From NCBI RefSeq assembly GCF_001552155.1, contig NZ_BCQQ01000001.1, positions 62,001-126,000 on the forward strand: a stretch of DNA of 64,000 nt. Reading direction: 5' to 3'. The translations under genes and the position numbers were made by a program. This document shows positions 47,670 to 56,266 of this stretch, one piece after another. The notes under the pieces are model-generated. The model made no database searches. It saw only the letters and a program-made list of their open reading frames with translations, and had not been told where the DNA came from. Position 1 is the first letter of the stretch, and every line of letters begins with the position of its first letter. Source of the DNA: Actinomadura formosensis NBRC 14204 (GTDB taxonomy: Bacteria > Actinomycetota > Actinomycetes > Streptosporangiales > Streptosporangiaceae).

Positions 47670-48604
47670 CGGGCGACCTCCGGGATGGCGACCTCGGGCA
47701 CTTTGACTCCCCCTATCGTGAGGTCTTCACGCAGGCGCGCCGCGAACTCCGGCGAAGCCTCCAGCAGCGGCGCACGGAGCGGACCGCCTCCGGGAAGGCC
47801 GAGCAGGTTCAGCGCTGCCTTGACGGCGATGGCGCCCTGCGTACGGGTCATGATGGCGGTGACCACGGGAAGCAGCCGACGGTGGATCTCCAGCGCCCGC
47901 CCGTGCTCACCGGCGCGGTATGCGTCGATCATCTCATGGAGTTCGACGCCGACGACATGCCCGACCACGCTGACGAACCCCGCCGCGCCGACCGACAGCC
48001 AGGGCAGGTTGAGGTTGTCGTCGCCGGAGTACCAGACCAGATCGGTCTGCGCCATCACGCGGGACGCGCCGAACAGGTCGCCCTTGGCGTCCTTGACGGC
48101 GATGATCCGCGGATGCTCGGCGAGCTGGATCAGGGTGTCGTTCTCGATCGGCACCCCGGCGCGCCCCGGGATGTCGTAGAGCATGCAGGGCAGCCCCGTC
48201 GCGTCCGCCACCGCCGTGAAGTGCCGGACGAGGCCCTCCTGCGGCGGCTTGTTGTAGTAGGGCGTGACCACGAGCAGCCCGTGCGCGCCGGCGGCCTCGG
48301 CCTGCCGCGCGAGTTGCAGGGTGTGCTCGGTATGGTTCGTTCCGGCACCGGCGACGATCACCGCGCGGTCGCCGACCGCCTCGATGACCGCGCGCAGAAG
48401 CTTGCTCTTCTCGTCGTCGCTCGTCGTGGGCGACTCGCCCGTCGTCCCGTTGACGACGAGGCCGTCGTGGCGCCGCTCGTCGACCAGGTGGGTCGCGAGG
48501 CGCGCGGCGCCGTCGTAGTCGACGCCGCCGTCCGGCAGGAACGGGGTGACCATGGCGGTCAGCATCCGTCCAAACGGAGCGTCAGTCGTTGTGCTGGGTG
48601 CCAT
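47666..48604 (-). CDS. dapA: 4-hydroxy-tetrahydrodipicolinate synthase
   Basis: First enzyme of the diaminopimelate branch; condenses pyruvate with aspartate semialdehyde. 312 residues, TIM barrel. VNGTTGESPT, YYNKPPQEG, the catalytic tyrosine in LYDIPGRAG and the Schiff-base lysine in IIAVKDAKGD are all present. ATG at 48604; no clear ribosome site, because a 14-base palindrome occupies that position (see the leader entry). rnj follows with a four-base overlap. Confidence 0.96.
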   Translation of the reverse strand: MAPSTTTDAPFGRMLTAMVTPFLPDGGVDYDGAARLATHLVDERRHDGLVVNGTTGESPTTSDDEKSKLLRAVIEAVGDRAVIVAGAGTNHTEHTLQLARQAEAAGAHGLLVVTPYYNKPPQEGLVRHFTAVADATGLPCMLYDIPGRAGVPIENDTLIQLAEHPRIIAVKDAKGDLFGASRVMAQTDLVWYSGDDNLNLPWLSVGAAGFVSVVGHVVGVELHEMIDAYRAGEHGRALEIHRRLLPVVTAIMTRTQGAIAVKAALNLLGLPGGGPLRAPLLEASPEFAARLREDLTIGGVKVPEVAIPEVAR

Positions 48605-48609
48605 GCAAC

Positions 48610-48665
48610 GAACGGTACCGTTCCGGCCGTTCCACTTGGACCCGCAGGTGCAAGTGGAACGGCCG
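48610..48665 (-). promoter_or_regulatory. Double inverted-repeat leader of dapA
   Basis: A perfect 14-base palindrome GAACGGTACCGTTC (48610-48623) ends five bases upstream of the dapA ATG. It abuts a 15-bp inverted repeat (48624-48638 with 48651-48665, 12-base loop). It could be a pair of RNA hairpins masking the ribosome site, or a DNA operator. Confidence 0.65.
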
Positions 48666-48675
48666 AAGTGAAAGG

Positions 48676-48723
48676 GAGAAGCCGCCGCCACACGCTCGGG
48701 GGTACGCGTGGCGGCGGCTTCTC
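48676..48723 (-). terminator. Terminator of the small gene at 48761-49009
   Basis: A perfect 16-bp stem (48676-48691 with 48708-48723) with a 16-base loop, about 40 bases after the stop of that gene and upstream of dapA. Confidence 0.8.
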
Positions 48724-48760
48724 TCTCCACATCGTGGCACGCAAATGCGGCGTTACGGGG

Positions 48761-49009
48761 TCAGTCCGGCCACTTCCCGGCCTCGGTTGGGTAACGTGAC
48801 CCAGCGGTCATCTCATGCAACCGGACACGCAGCTCCTCGACGTCGGGGGTGCGCACGAGATCGTTCCCGCGGACGGCCCACCAGTGGCCGGATCCGCCCC
48901 GGCCGATCCGCCAGCCGGTGAACTCGGCTGACAGCTCGCCGATCCGGTCGGCATCGCGCGCCGCGGTCTGCTGACTGCCCATCGGCTCGTCCCCCACTTT
49001 CTTTGCCAT
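48761..49009 (-). CDS. Small conserved-type protein, function unknown
   Basis: An 82-residue protein; the recognisable part is DADRIGELSAEFTGWRIGRGGSGHWWAVRG and EELRVRLHEM, a pattern I associate with short actinomycete proteins of unknown role. It could also start at the ATG at 48982 (MGSQQTAAR), which has a better GGGGGACG site, giving 73 residues. A strong terminator follows. No function can be assigned. Confidence 0.6.
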   Translation of the reverse strand: MAKKVGDEPMGSQQTAARDADRIGELSAEFTGWRIGRGGSGHWWAVRGNDLVRTPDVEELRVRLHEMTAGSRYPTEAGKWPD

Positions 49010-49120
49010 CCGCAGGTCGGATCTTTACCTCCGCACCGGGCAATACCCCGCGGGTGCGCGGTTACCCCAACCTTTCTACCTGCGAAGACAAGGGAATGGA
49101 AACGTCGGCGGCCGGTTTTC

Positions 49121-50176
49121 TCAACCGCCAGGACCTCCTGTCGCCGGAGGCGGCCAGATGGTGCGGTAACGGGCCCACTCGTCCGGCCGGGTCGTCCAGT
49201 CCGCGTACACGCCGACGCCGTAGGGGCGCTTCGGCGGGCGCTCCAGCTGGCCGACACCGCGGCGGACGCCGCGCAGCGCGACCGGCAGGTCCTCCGCCCA
49301 CTCCATGAGGGGACGGTAGGTGGGGACGCCCATGAAGACGGTCGTGCGGTCGCCGATCAGCTCCAGCGTCGCGCGGGTGTGCCGGGCGAAGTGCCACCCG
49401 GTGAGGGAGCGGGTCGGCAGCGCCACGTCATAGGTCATGATCGCGACCTGGTCGGCGCGGTCGGCGACGGCGCGCAGGAAGTCCTCGGTCGGACGCGGCG
49501 GGTAGTGGACCGCGCCGGTGCGCGGGACGAGCATCCTGTAGACGGGCTGCAGGGCGTCGGCGAGCGTCGGCTGCTCCAGCGCGACCGAAAGCAGCCTGCC
49601 GCGCGACCTGGTCAACTCGCGGGTGTCGGCCATGAGCGTCAGGAACGCGTCGTCGTCGGGATAGATGGGCTCGAAGTCGTAGTGGATGCCGTCGAAGCCG
49701 AGGTCGAGGAAGGCCGCGTCGGTCTTGAGAACCCGTTCCCGGACGGCCGGGTCGTCGAGGTCGATGACGCCCTCCCCGTCCACCACCCGGATCTGCCCCA
49801 GGTACGCCTGTGCGCGGACGCCCGGCGCGTGCTCGCGCATGGCGCCGATGAGCCGCCGCGCGTTGCGGTACTTGGAGGCGGGGACGGTGCCGTCCGCCTC
49901 GAAGGGACCCGCGTGGAAGAACACGTCGGTGATGCGGTTCTCCTTCAGGAGGTTCCCGAACGCGCGGTACTCGGCGTCGCCGTGCGGCTCCCCCACCCAC
50001 TGGTGCCGGGCCCACAGCGCGTTGACCTCGGTGCCTCGCGCCTTCGGCTCGGGCTGCCACCACACCCACGCCCCCGCGAAGACGAGGGCGATGAGCCCCA
50101 GCGGGTACGCCGCCGTCCACACCGCCCAGCGCGGCACCCCGCACCGAATCCCCCCAACCCGCCCCTTGTGCCTCAT
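49121..50176 (-). CDS. Membrane-anchored GH18-like TIM-barrel protein
   Basis: About 351 residues. A single N-terminal membrane segment (about 18-38) suggests anchoring outside the membrane. The barrel contains LGFDGIHYDFEPIYPDD, which matches the family 18 DxxDxDxE catalytic pattern loosely: the terminal Glu and last Asp are present, an earlier Asp is His. VAIMTYDVALP is a late-strand motif of the same fold. It may be a distant chitinase-like hydrolase or a binding protein. A GTG at 50179 directly before the ATG is an alternative start. Confidence 0.7.
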   Translation of the reverse strand: MRHKGRVGGIRCGVPRWAVWTAAYPLGLIALVFAGAWVWWQPEPKARGTEVNALWARHQWVGEPHGDAEYRAFGNLLKENRITDVFFHAGPFEADGTVPASKYRNARRLIGAMREHAPGVRAQAYLGQIRVVDGEGVIDLDDPAVRERVLKTDAAFLDLGFDGIHYDFEPIYPDDDAFLTLMADTRELTRSRGRLLSVALEQPTLADALQPVYRMLVPRTGAVHYPPRPTEDFLRAVADRADQVAIMTYDVALPTRSLTGWHFARHTRATLELIGDRTTVFMGVPTYRPLMEWAEDLPVALRGVRRGVGQLERPPKRPYGVGVYADWTTRPDEWARYRTIWPPPATGGPGG

Positions 50177-50243
50177 CACGCCATGATCTCGGATCGGCGG
50201 GATGCTTCGGACGCCGTGCGCCAGGCCGCGCCCTCGGGCCCGC

Positions 50244-51221
50244 TCACGGCCCGGTCGGGAAACGATCCCTGCCAGAGCGTGTTCGCGCGCCGGGTGCGGT
50301 GGTCGGCACGCGGCCGATCCGGGCCCGCTGGGTGAGGGCCACGCAGACCAGCACGGCGACGGCGGCCAGCGCGGTCGTGGCGTCGATCGGCTCGGCGAGG
50401 AGGAGCCCGGACCAGATCAGGGTCAGTATCGGCTGGGCGAGCTGGGTCTGGCTGGCGCGCGCGATCCCGGCCCGCGCCAGGCCCTCGTACCAGGCGAAGA
50501 ACCCCAGGTAGGCGGAGAAGACGGTGACATAGCCGAAGCCGAGGACGGCGTGTCCCGTCCACCGCGGGTGGGTCGTGGCGAGCAGCCATCCGGTGACCGG
50601 GACGGTGATCGGCGCGGCCAGGATGAGCGCCCAGGAGATGACGCGCCAGCCCGGCATGTCGCGGGTCAGCCGGCCGCCTTCGGTGTAGCCGGCCGCGGCG
50701 GCGACGAGCGCGGCGAACAGCAGCAGGTCGGCGGCGGTGACACGGCCGGCGCCGCGGATCAGCGCGAAGCCGGTGACGCAGGCCGCACCGGCCGTGCCCG
50801 CGAGCCAGAACGCGCGGGACGGCCGCTCCCCCGCGCGCAGCACGCCGAACACGGCGGTCGCGGCGGGCAGCAGTCCGACCACGACGGCCGAGTGCGCGGA
50901 CGAGGCGCCGTGGTCGAGAGCGAGCGTGGACAGCACCGGGAACCCGAAGACCACCCCGGCCACGGCGACCGCGAGCCCGGCCCACTGGTCGCGGCGCGGC
51001 GGACGGGCCCGCACCGATAGCAGTGCGACGGCGGCGAGGACGCCCGCGGCGGCGGACCGGCCGACGCCGACCACGTACGGGTCGACCCCCTCCAGCGCGA
51101 AGACCGTGGCGGGGAGGGTGAACGAGTAGATCAGCACGCCGAGCGCGGCGAGCCAGAGGCCCCTCCCGGAGGGGTGCTCCGCTATCGGTACAGGGACAGT
51201 AGCGCTATCCTGAGTCTTCAT
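50244..51221 (-). CDS. EamA/DMT family transporter
   Basis: About 325 residues with ten hydrophobic segments in two five-helix halves (GLWLAALGVLIYSFTLPATVF opens the first, ISWALILAAPITVPVTGWLL lies in the second). The motif near LAQPILTLIWSGLLLAEP is typical of the second EamA domain. Probably an exporter of small metabolites. Its ATG at 51221-51219 overlaps the ATG of the divergent MocR gene by two bases. MocR regulators often control such a divergent transporter. Confidence 0.88.
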   Translation of the reverse strand: MKTQDSATVPVPIAEHPSGRGLWLAALGVLIYSFTLPATVFALEGVDPYVVGVGRSAAAGVLAAVALLSVRARPPRRDQWAGLAVAVAGVVFGFPVLSTLALDHGASSAHSAVVVGLLPAATAVFGVLRAGERPSRAFWLAGTAGAACVTGFALIRGAGRVTAADLLLFAALVAAAAGYTEGGRLTRDMPGWRVISWALILAAPITVPVTGWLLATTHPRWTGHAVLGFGYVTVFSAYLGFFAWYEGLARAGIARASQTQLAQPILTLIWSGLLLAEPIDATTALAAVAVLVCVALTQRARIGRVPTTAPGARTRSGRDRFPTGP

Positions 51222-51234
51222 GAAAAACGATAGC
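51181..51234. promoter_or_regulatory. Overlapping divergent promoters with GCTATC repeats
   Basis: GCTATC occurs at 51181-51186 and 51204-51209, and inverted as GATAGC at 51229-51234. The middle copy contains a possible -10 for the plus gene (TATCCT, 51206-51211) and the last one a possible -10 for the minus gene (TATCGT, 51232-51227). Both would give leaderless transcripts starting at CATG. Confidence 0.5.
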
Positions 51235-52611
51235 AGTGTGACGGCGCTGGCCGACGCGCTGCGCGCCGGCGTCCACCGGATGAGTCCCGGCGAGCGGCTG
51301 CCGTCGAGCCGGGCGCTGGTCGAACGGCACCGGGTCAGCCCGGTGACGGTGTCGCGCGCGCTGGGGCTGCTCGCCGCCGAGGGGCTGGTGGTGACGCGGC
51401 CGGGCAGCGGGACGTTCGCCGCCGACCGCCGCGCGGCCGGTGCGGAACCGGCCGACTTCGGCTGGCAGGCGGTGACGCTCGGCGACCGGTCCGTGGACCC
51501 GTCCGGGGTGGCCTGGCTGCTCACCCCGGCGCCCGACGGCGTGGTGCCGCTCAGCGGCGGCTACCTGCATCCCACGCTGCAGCCCACGCGGGCGCTGGCG
51601 ACGGCGGCGGCGCGGGCCGCCCGGCGCCCGGACGCCTGGGAGATGCCCGCGCTCGGCGGGCTGCCCGCGCTGCGCGCCTGGTTCGCCCGGACGGTCGGCG
51701 GCGTGGTCTCCCCCGCCGACGTGGTGATCACCAGCGGCGGGCAGCAGTCGCTGACGACCGTGCTGCGCGCGCTGCTGCCGCCCGGCGCGCCCGTCCTGGT
51801 CGAGTCACCGACCTACCTCGGCGTCCTCGCGGTCGCGCGGGCGAGCGGGCTGCACCCGGTGCCCGTTCCGGTGGACGGGGACGGGGTCCGTCCCGACCTG
51901 CTCGCCGAGGCGTTCGCGATGAGCGGGGCACGGGTGTTCTACAGCCAGCCGGCCTTCCACAACCCGACCGGCACGGTGCTGAGCGCCGAGCGGCGGGCGC
52001 GGGTGCTGGACGTGGCGCGCGCGGCGGGCGCGTTCGTGGTGGAGGACGACTACGCGCGCCACCTCGGCGTCGACCCGCCCCCGCCGCCGCTGATCGCGGC
52101 CGACGCCGAGGGCCGCGTCGTCCACATCGCGTCCCTCACCAAGGCCACCGCGCCCAGCCTGCGGGTCGCGGCCGTGATCGCGCGGGGCCCGGTCGCCGAG
52201 CGGATCCGCGCGACGCAGCTCGTGGAGGAGTTCTTCCCGGCCCGGCCCCTGCAGGAGACGCTGCTCGAACTGGTCAGCTCGCCCGGATGGCCGCGGCATC
52301 TGCGGACCGTCCGGGCCGCGCTGCTGGCGCGCCGGGACGCGCTGCGCGCCGCGCTCGCCCGCGAGCTGCCGGAGCTGCACGTGAACCGGCCGGCCGGCGG
52401 TCTCCACCTGTGGGCGCGGCTGCCCGAGGGTACCGACGACGCGGCGCTGGCCGAGGCCGCTCTGCGCGCCGGTGTCCTGGTCAGTGCGGGACGGCCCTTC
52501 TTCCCCGCCGAGGCGCCCGCCCCGTACCTGCGGATCAGCTACGGGACGGCCGCCTCGGAGCCGGAGCTGGCCGAGGGCGTCCGCCGGCTCGCCACGGTCC
52601 TCCGGTCATGA
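51220..52611 (+). CDS. MocR-type regulator (GntR helix-turn-helix fused to aminotransferase-like domain)
   Basis: A 463-residue fusion. Residues 1-70 form a GntR winged helix (LPSSRALVERHRVSPVTVSRALGLLAAEGLVVTRPGSGTF). The rest is a fold-type I aminotransferase domain with SQPAFHNPTGTVL, VVEDDYARHLG and the PLP-lysine region SLTKATAPSLR. Such proteins sense PLP or an amino-acid derivative and regulate neighbouring genes. Its start codon overlaps that of the divergent EamA transporter, the likely target. Confidence 0.92.
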   Translation: MKNDSSVTALADALRAGVHRMSPGERLPSSRALVERHRVSPVTVSRALGLLAAEGLVVTRPGSGTFAADRRAAGAEPADFGWQAVTLGDRSVDPSGVAWLLTPAPDGVVPLSGGYLHPTLQPTRALATAAARAARRPDAWEMPALGGLPALRAWFARTVGGVVSPADVVITSGGQQSLTTVLRALLPPGAPVLVESPTYLGVLAVARASGLHPVPVPVDGDGVRPDLLAEAFAMSGARVFYSQPAFHNPTGTVLSAERRARVLDVARAAGAFVVEDDYARHLGVDPPPPPLIAADAEGRVVHIASLTKATAPSLRVAAVIARGPVAERIRATQLVEEFFPARPLQETLLELVSSPGWPRHLRTVRAALLARRDALRAALARELPELHVNRPAGGLHLWARLPEGTDDAALAEAALRAGVLVSAGRPFFPAEAPAPYLRISYGTAASEPELAEGVRRLATVLRS

Positions 52612-52622
52612 AGTCGCGGCGT

Positions 52623-52985
52623 TCATGACGTGCCGCAGAAACAGAACTCGTTGCCCTCGGGATCACGCCAGACCTGGAACGACGTCCTCGCGCCCTCCAC
52701 GGGCTCGGCGGCCGGGGTCGCGCCGAGGCGCGCCGCCCGCTCGCCGGCGGCGTGGATGTCGGGGACGTCCAGGTCCAGGTGCAGCCGGTTCTTGATCGTT
52801 TTCCCTTCCGGGACGCGCTGGAACGACAGCGTCGGTCCGTTCCCGCCAAGCGGCTCAAGGTCGAGCCAGTTGTCGCTCGACATGGTCGTCTTCATGCCGA
52901 GCAGCCCGCCCCAGAACGCCGCCATGGCGTCCAGCTCGGCGCAGTCGATGACGATGTTGCCCACCGTCGGGGTGACGTCGCTCAT
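52623..52985 (-). CDS. VOC family protein (glyoxalase-like)
   Basis: A 120-residue vicinal-oxygen-chelate protein made of two beta-alpha-beta-beta-beta units: NIVIDCAELDAMAAFWGGLLG and the second unit from RLHLDLDVPDIHAAGERAARLGA to WRDPEGNEFCF. Histidine in LHLD and Glu in NEFCF are in metal-ligand positions. Substrate unknown. Its ATG overlaps the preceding gene's stop by four bases. Confidence 0.88.
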   Translation of the reverse strand: MSDVTPTVGNIVIDCAELDAMAAFWGGLLGMKTTMSSDNWLDLEPLGGNGPTLSFQRVPEGKTIKNRLHLDLDVPDIHAAGERAARLGATPAAEPVEGARTSFQVWRDPEGNEFCFCGTS

Positions 52986-53245
52986 CGCGCGCCTCCCGCC
53001 ACCCGGACCATGCCGGCCGAGTGCGCGGCGGCGCGTGCGCAGTACACCGCGGGCTGCGGATGGCGCGCCGGACGAGTCCCGCTGAGCCGGTCACGGAGCC
53101 GGGCCCGTGTCCGTGCGGCGCGGTCCATCGACTTGGCGCGGGCGGTGAGCCTCGCCTCGACGATGTCCGCGTGGAGCTTTGCGTACTCGCGCTCCGCCCA
53201 TGCGTGCCGCATGGCGAGCCCGGCCAGGTAGGGCAACGTGTTCAT
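52982..53245 (-). CDS. Small arginine-rich protein upstream of the VOC gene
   Basis: About 87 residues starting MNTLPYLAGLAMRHAWAEREYAKLHADI, mostly helical, with many Arg/Ala (ARAKSMDRAARTRARLRDRL). Not recognised as a family. It is supported by a strong GGGGGAGG site five bases before the ATG at 53245 and by a four-base ATGA overlap with the VOC gene. Confidence 0.62.
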   Translation of the reverse strand: MNTLPYLAGLAMRHAWAEREYAKLHADIVEARLTARAKSMDRAARTRARLRDRLSGTRPARHPQPAVYCARAAAHSAGMVRVAGGAR

Positions 53246-53370
53246 CTCGTCCTCCCCCTTCATAGACACCACCTAAACCGTAACGATGGTGTCGGATAAA
53301 CGCAACCAGTCAAACCCTTATGACGGTGTCGCACCTTGGTAGAGTGCCGAGTGGACGAGCAGGAGGGGTG

Positions 53371-53922
53371 ATGGCGGACGCTCACATCGACGGAGACCCC
53401 GCGCTGCTGCTGAGAGACTTCGTCAACACGTTCGACACCGAGTCCGCGGCCGACGACATCGCGACGCCCGGCGCGCTCGCCGGCTGGCTCGCCGAACGCG
53501 GCCTCGTCCCCGAGGGCACCCGGGCGGACGAGCATGACCTGCGCACGGCCGTCGCGCTCCGGGAGGGCCTCCGCGAAGCCATGTCCGCCCACCACGGACC
53601 GCGGGAGGCCGGCTTCCCCGACGCCCTGGAGGACGCCCTGGCCGCCCTCCCGCTGCGGGTCACGCTCACCGGCCCGCGTCCCGCGCTCGTCCCGCTCGAC
53701 CCGCCCGGGACGGCCGCCGGCCTCGCCCGCCTCGCCGCCGCGATCATGGAGTCGGTCGCCGCCGGGACCTGGCCCCGGCTGAAGGTCTGCCAGGAGGACA
53801 CCTGCCGCTGGGCGTTCCTCGACACCTCCAAGAACCGCTCCCGCGCCTGGTGCTCGATGAGCGTCTGCGGAAACCGCACCAAGACCCGCGCCTACCGCGC
53901 TCGCCGTAGGCCGCGGGCTTGA
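53371..53922 (+). CDS. CGNR zinc-finger transcriptional regulator
   Basis: A 183-residue regulator of the ABATE/CGNR type. The N-terminal ABATE domain begins GDPALLLRDFVNTFDTE; the C-terminal stress-response zinc finger reads CQEDTCRWAFLDTSKNRSRAWCSMSVCGNR with all four cysteines. AGGAGGGG precedes the ATG at 53371. The gap to the divergent small gene contains GGTGTC elements in both orientations (53265-53335), possible operator half-sites. Confidence 0.9.
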   Translation: MADAHIDGDPALLLRDFVNTFDTESAADDIATPGALAGWLAERGLVPEGTRADEHDLRTAVALREGLREAMSAHHGPREAGFPDALEDALAALPLRVTLTGPRPALVPLDPPGTAAGLARLAAAIMESVAAGTWPRLKVCQEDTCRWAFLDTSKNRSRAWCSMSVCGNRTKTRAYRARRRPRA

Positions 53923-53994
53923 CCGGCCGCACGGCTCGCTAGTGTGGACGCCGGGTTTCCGTTGAGAGGACGCGTTGAGAGGGCGGAGGACGGC

Positions 53995-54561
53995 ATGGCG
54001 GACGTGGGGGTGCGGCCCGCACGGCGGGCGGACGCGGCCGCCGTCGCCGACATCCAGGTGCGGGCGTGGCGGCACGGGTACCGCGACGTCCTGCCCGCCG
54101 GTGTCCTCGACGAGGTGACCTCCCCCGCCGCGGTGGAGACGTGGCGGGAACGCTGGGCGGACGCGGCCGCGGCGCCGCCGACCCCCCGGCACCGGCTGCT
54201 GGTCGCCGTGGCGTCCGACCTGGTCGTCGGGTTCGCCGCACACGGCCCGGCCGAGGACGCCGACCTCGACCCGGCCCGCACCGCGGAGCTGATCACACTG
54301 CTGGTCGATCCGCTGCACACCCGCGCCGGGCACGGCAGCCGGCTGCTCGCCGCGACCGCCGACCTGCTCCGCGAGGACGGCTTCACCACCCTGATCAGCT
54401 GGGTGTTCGAGGCCGACGAGGTGACCCGGACGTTCCTCGGCTCGGCCGGCTGGGCGCCCGACGGCACGGCCCGCACGCTCGACATGGGGGAACCCGTCCG
54501 GCAGATCCGGTTCCACACCGACATCAGCGCCGAAGCAGGGGCCGGTGAGGTGCACCCGTGA
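53995..54561 (+). CDS. GNAT family N-acetyltransferase
   Basis: A 188-residue acetyltransferase. VRPARRADAAAVADIQVRAWRHGYRDVLP opens the fold, and the acetyl-CoA loop is in ITLLVDPLHTRAGHGSRLLAATADLL, a variant of QxxGxG/A. ISWVFEADEVTRTFLGSAGW is motif B. GGAGGACGGC precedes the ATG at 53995. Substrate unknown. The MFS pump gene follows 21 bases later and may be co-transcribed. Confidence 0.88.
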   Translation: MADVGVRPARRADAAAVADIQVRAWRHGYRDVLPAGVLDEVTSPAAVETWRERWADAAAAPPTPRHRLLVAVASDLVVGFAAHGPAEDADLDPARTAELITLLVDPLHTRAGHGSRLLAATADLLREDGFTTLISWVFEADEVTRTFLGSAGWAPDGTARTLDMGEPVRQIRFHTDISAEAGAGEVHP

Positions 54562-54582
54562 CTCCGCAATATCTTTGAAGTC

Positions 54583-56232
54583 GTGCCCGAGTCCACCTCC
54601 CTGACACCGCCGCGCACCTCCGCGGCGGCACCCGCCGTCCGGCATCGCTGGCTCGGCATGGCCGTCATCAGCCTCGGCGTGTCGCTGATCGTCGTGGACG
54701 CCACGATCGTCGGCGTGCTGCTGCCCCGGATCGTCACGGACCTGAGCCTCACCACCACCGGCGCCGAGTGGGTCACGTCGCTGTACGCGCTGGTGTTCGC
54801 GGCGCTGCTCATCCCGTTCGGCCGGGCGGGCGACCTGTTCGGGCGGCGCCGCCTGTTCGTGCTCGGCACGGCGGTGTTCGCGGCGGCGAGCCTCGCCGCC
54901 GCGCTGGCCGGGAGCGGCCCGGCGCTGATCGGTGCGCGGGCGCTGCAGGGCGCCGGCGCCTCGATGATCATGCCGGCCACGCTGTCCACGCTGAACACGA
55001 TGTTCACCGGGCGGGACCGGGCCGTCGCGTTCGGCATCTGGGGCTCGATGATCAGCGGTATGGCCGCGCTCGGCCCCCTCATCGGCGGGGCCGTCGCCAC
55101 CGGCGGCGGCTGGCGCTGGGCGTTCGGGATCAACCTGCCGCTCGGCGCCGCGCTCGTCGCCGGGGCGCTGTGGCTGCTGCCCGAGACACGGCAGCCGAGC
55201 GCCGGGAGCGCACGGCGCGAGATCGACTGGACGGGCGGGCTGCTGTCCGCACTCGGGCTCGGCGCGCTCGTGTTCGGGATCATCGAGGGCCAGACCTACG
55301 GCTGGTGGACCGTGACCCGCCCGCTCTCGCCGGCCGGGTTCCACTGGCCGGAGACGGCGCCGTCGCCGGTCCCGGTCGTCCTCGTGCTCGGGGTCCTGCT
55401 GATCGGGGCGCTGGTCCTGGTGGAGCGGTCCCGGGCGGCGGCCGGGCGTCCGGTGATGCTCGACCTGGAACTGTTCCGCATCCCGAACTTCCGCCGCGGC
55501 AACCTGGCCTCGGCCCTCATCAACGTCGGCGAACTGGGGCTGCTGTTCGTCCTGCCGCTGTTCCTGCTCGGCGTGCACGGCACGAATCCGCTGCAGATCA
55601 GCCTCGCGATCCTGCCGCTCGCCATCGGCGCGTTCCTGTCCGGCGGGTACGCGGGCAGGCTCGCGAACAAGCGCGGCGCGCACCGGGTCGTGCAGCTCGG
55701 CATGGTGCTGGAGGTCGGCGCCGTCATCGCGCTGGGCCTCACGGTGTCGGCCACGACCGGCGGGTTCGGGCTCGCGCCGTGGATGCTGCTGTACGGGCTG
55801 GGCCTCGGCCTGACCTCGGCCCAGCTGACGAACGTGTCGCTGGCGGACGTCCCGCCGGCGCAGTCGGGGCAGGCGTCCGGAACCCAGTCGACGGCCCGGC
55901 AGATCGGCGCGGCGCTCGGCATCGCCGCGATCGGGACGGTGTTCGCGACGAGCCTCGGGCACGCGATGACCGACCGGCTGGCGGGCTCCGCGCTGCCCCC
56001 CGAACGGCAGGCCGCCATGGCGCACGACCTGCGGGAGAGCGCCGGAACGTACGGGCGCGACCTGCACGAGAACCCCGCGCTGGCCGCCGCGGCGCACGCC
56101 GCCGACGAGAGCCTCGCGATCGCGACCCGGAACGCGGCGCTCACCACCGCGGCGATCCTCGCGCTCGGGCTCGGGGTGTCACTGCGGCTGCGCCCGAGCG
56201 GTGATCTTCATCGGGAAGAATCAGAGAAGTAG
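54583..56232 (+). CDS. MFS drug/proton antiporter, DHA2 family
   Basis: A 549-residue exporter with about fourteen membrane segments. LIVVDATIVGVLLPRIV is the DHA2 first-helix motif D1, GRAGDLFGRRRLFVLG is motif A, and GARALQGAGASMIMPATLS is motif C-like. GTG start at 54583. It follows the acetyltransferase gene, a common pairing in resistance cassettes, though the drug is unknown. It ends 34 bases before menA. Confidence 0.92.
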   Translation: MPESTSLTPPRTSAAAPAVRHRWLGMAVISLGVSLIVVDATIVGVLLPRIVTDLSLTTTGAEWVTSLYALVFAALLIPFGRAGDLFGRRRLFVLGTAVFAAASLAAALAGSGPALIGARALQGAGASMIMPATLSTLNTMFTGRDRAVAFGIWGSMISGMAALGPLIGGAVATGGGWRWAFGINLPLGAALVAGALWLLPETRQPSAGSARREIDWTGGLLSALGLGALVFGIIEGQTYGWWTVTRPLSPAGFHWPETAPSPVPVVLVLGVLLIGALVLVERSRAAAGRPVMLDLELFRIPNFRRGNLASALINVGELGLLFVLPLFLLGVHGTNPLQISLAILPLAIGAFLSGGYAGRLANKRGAHRVVQLGMVLEVGAVIALGLTVSATTGGFGLAPWMLLYGLGLGLTSAQLTNVSLADVPPAQSGQASGTQSTARQIGAALGIAAIGTVFATSLGHAMTDRLAGSALPPERQAAMAHDLRESAGTYGRDLHENPALAAAAHAADESLAIATRNAALTTAAILALGLGVSLRLRPSGDLHREESEK

Positions 56233-56266
56233 TCCCCCTGTCGTCCCACGAGAACAAGCGGTAACT

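Noticed and set aside
53260-56097. Long minus-strand frame opposite the CGNR, acetyltransferase and MFS genes
   Set aside because: It is antisense to three recognised genes and has low-complexity charged composition.
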